Part shown: positions 4,919 through 5,896 of the stretch, one piece after another
Layout: each line of letters starts with the position of its first letter
Position numbering within the stretch: position 1 is the stretch's first letter
Assembly (NCBI GenBank): GCA_003218935.1
Contig: QHPA01000347.1
Location: 1 to 5,896, forward strand
From: Verrucomicrobiota bacterium
Lineage (GTDB): Bacteria; Verrucomicrobiota; Verrucomicrobiia; Limisphaerales; AV2
Length of the DNA: 5,896 nt
Direction: 5' to 3'
The notes under the pieces: generated by a model
Seen by the model: the letters and a program-made list of their open reading frames with translations, nothing else
Database searches by the model: none
What the model was told of the DNA's origin: nothing
Made by a program: the position numbers and the translations under genes

Positions 4919-5896
4919 TTGGCTGCAAAAGACGACATTTTACTGGAAGAAGAGTTCGCGCAGAAGCCGATGAGCAAGGCGACCTTTCTGCGCCTGCTCA
5001 GCTACGTCCGTCCGTACTCGCGCACTGTCCAGCTCAACCTGCTGTTCACCCTGCTGGCCACCATTTCGCAATTGCTCGGCCCGAAGTTCATTCAAATCGG
5101 CATCGACCGTTACCTCACCAACTTTTCCAGCGCGCAAGCCGCTTTCCGTGGCATCCTCGTCGTGAGCCTCATTTACCTTGGCAATCTGCTGTTCGGATGG
5201 TTCCTTTCCGCGGCGCAGGTCAAGAGCGCCATCACGGTCGGTCAGGGCGCGATGAACGACCTGCGGCTGGCCGTTTTCGAGCACATCCAACGGCTGTCGC
5301 TGAACTACTTCGACAAAACGCACCAGGGCCGCATCATCAGCCGCGCCGACACGGACATCGATTCGCTCGACCGCGTGTTGACCTGGGGCGCGAATCAATT
5401 GCTCGCCAGCGCGCTGACGTTGGTCGGCGTTGTGATCCTTATGTTGCGATACGACTGGCGCTTGTGTCTCGCCGTCAGCGTGGTCATCCCGCCGCTGGCT
5501 GTGGCCACCGGGCTTTTTCACAAACACGGCATGAAGGCCTATCGCGAGTTGCGGGTCCAGACCTCGCGTATCACCGGCGCGATGGCGGAGAACATCGCCG
5601 GCGTGCGCGTCGCCCAGGCGTTCGCGCGGGAGGAGGAAAACCTGCTGCGCTTCCAGCACATTCAAGGCGTCTATTTCGACCGTTTCCTGGTGGTCGCGCG
5701 AATTTTCCACACTTACCTGCCGTTTGTCGGTCTGGTGTCGGGACTCGGCACGGCGATCATCCTCGGCTACGGCGGATCGCTCGTCATGCAGCGCGAAATC
5801 ACCGTCGGCGGGTTCGCCGCGTTCATCCTGTACCTCGGCATGTTCTTCGGCCCGATTCAAACGATGGGCGACCTCTACAACGCCGTGCTGTCCGCT
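4919..5896 (+). CDS. ABC exporter half-transporter, N-terminal part (membrane domain), likely partner of the first ABC protein
   Basis: The gene is open to the right edge (326 codons from TTG 4919, or 309 from ATG 4970). I choose TTG 4919 because the upstream codons read AAKDDILLEEEFAQKPMSKA, which resembles the acidic N-terminal extension of related exporters; an in-frame TGA at 4907-4909 rules out anything earlier. No ribosome site is visible before the TTG. Numbered from the ATG, membrane helices lie near 19-42, 60-83, 140-160, 165-184, 245-268 and 279-300. The coupling regions are GRIISRADTDIDSLDRVL (120-137) and AENIAGVRVAQAFAREEEN (206-224). The ATPase domain would follow beyond the window, so whether it carries the complete catalytic Glu cannot be seen. 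The 513-bp gap from the first ABC gene is unusual for such a pair and is filled by the four-helix-bundle cassette. The start codon abuts the cassette end, so the native start may have been altered. Confidence 0.9.
   Translation, partial: MAAKDDILLEEEFAQKPMSKATFLRLLSYVRPYSRTVQLNLLFTLLATISQLLGPKFIQIGIDRYLTNFSSAQAAFRGILVVSLIYLGNLLFGWFLSAAQVKSAITVGQGAMNDLRLAVFEHIQRLSLNYFDKTHQGRIISRADTDIDSLDRVLTWGANQLLASALTLVGVVILMLRYDWRLCLAVSVVIPPLAVATGLFHKHGMKAYRELRVQTSRITGAMAENIAGVRVAQAFAREEENLLRFQHIQGVYFDRFLVVARIFHTYLPFVGLVSGLGTAIILGYGGSLVMQREITVGGFAAFILYLGMFFGPIQTMGDLYNAVLSA

Noticed and set aside
4399..4927. Target-site duplication around the cassette
   Set aside because: The flanks TAAATGAATC on the left and TTTGGCTGCA on the right share no convincing direct repeat at the estimated borders.
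4940..5860. Long minus-strand frame of 306 codons
   Set aside because: It is complementary to the second ABC gene; its product is rich in Arg, Glu, Asp, Gln and His with no domain, typical of antisense shadow in GC-rich DNA.

Overview
The window looks like chromosomal DNA from a GC-rich Gram-negative bacterium. TonB/ExbB/ExbD genes imply an outer membrane. A segment of the TonB-like protein (a PPKD...YS..NS.AANP pattern followed by PKI.GKQ) resembles TonB proteins I associate with Verrucomicrobiota and their relatives. That assignment is inference from memory and was not searched.

Layout. Positions 1-2502 hold four minus-strand genes, read from right to left. They are a small protein with a GNAT-like fold and a C-terminal membrane anchor (2502-1870), a TonB-like protein (1763-798), ExbB (728-114) and the first 36 codons of ExbD (110 to beyond the left edge). 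The last three form a classic energy-transduction set: ExbB/ExbD use the proton gradient and TonB passes the force across the periplasm to outer-membrane receptors. A 109-bp divergent gap (2503-2611) separates this block from plus-strand genes for two half-size ABC exporters (2612-4405 and 4919 to beyond the right edge). The first has all the nucleotide-binding motifs, but Asp replaces the catalytic Glu after Walker B, which is typical of the degenerate half of a heterodimeric exporter. The second is presumably its partner, cut off before its ATPase domain.

The most interesting region is the roughly 510 bp between the two ABC genes (about 4409-4917). It is a compact cassette: a single minus-strand gene for an S23/IVS-type four-helix-bundle protein (4836-4438), bounded by inverted arrays of a 7-bp unit (GTCAGTN x3 on the left, its complement x3 on the right; 18 of 20 bases match). 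The stop codon of the gene abuts the left array, and the right end lies 1-2 bases before the first possible start codon (TTG 4919) of the second ABC gene. It looks like a small mobile or formerly mobile unit inserted between two genes that would normally be adjacent or overlapping. It encodes no recognisable transposase.

No rRNA, tRNA, CRISPR array or confident promoter or terminator was seen.
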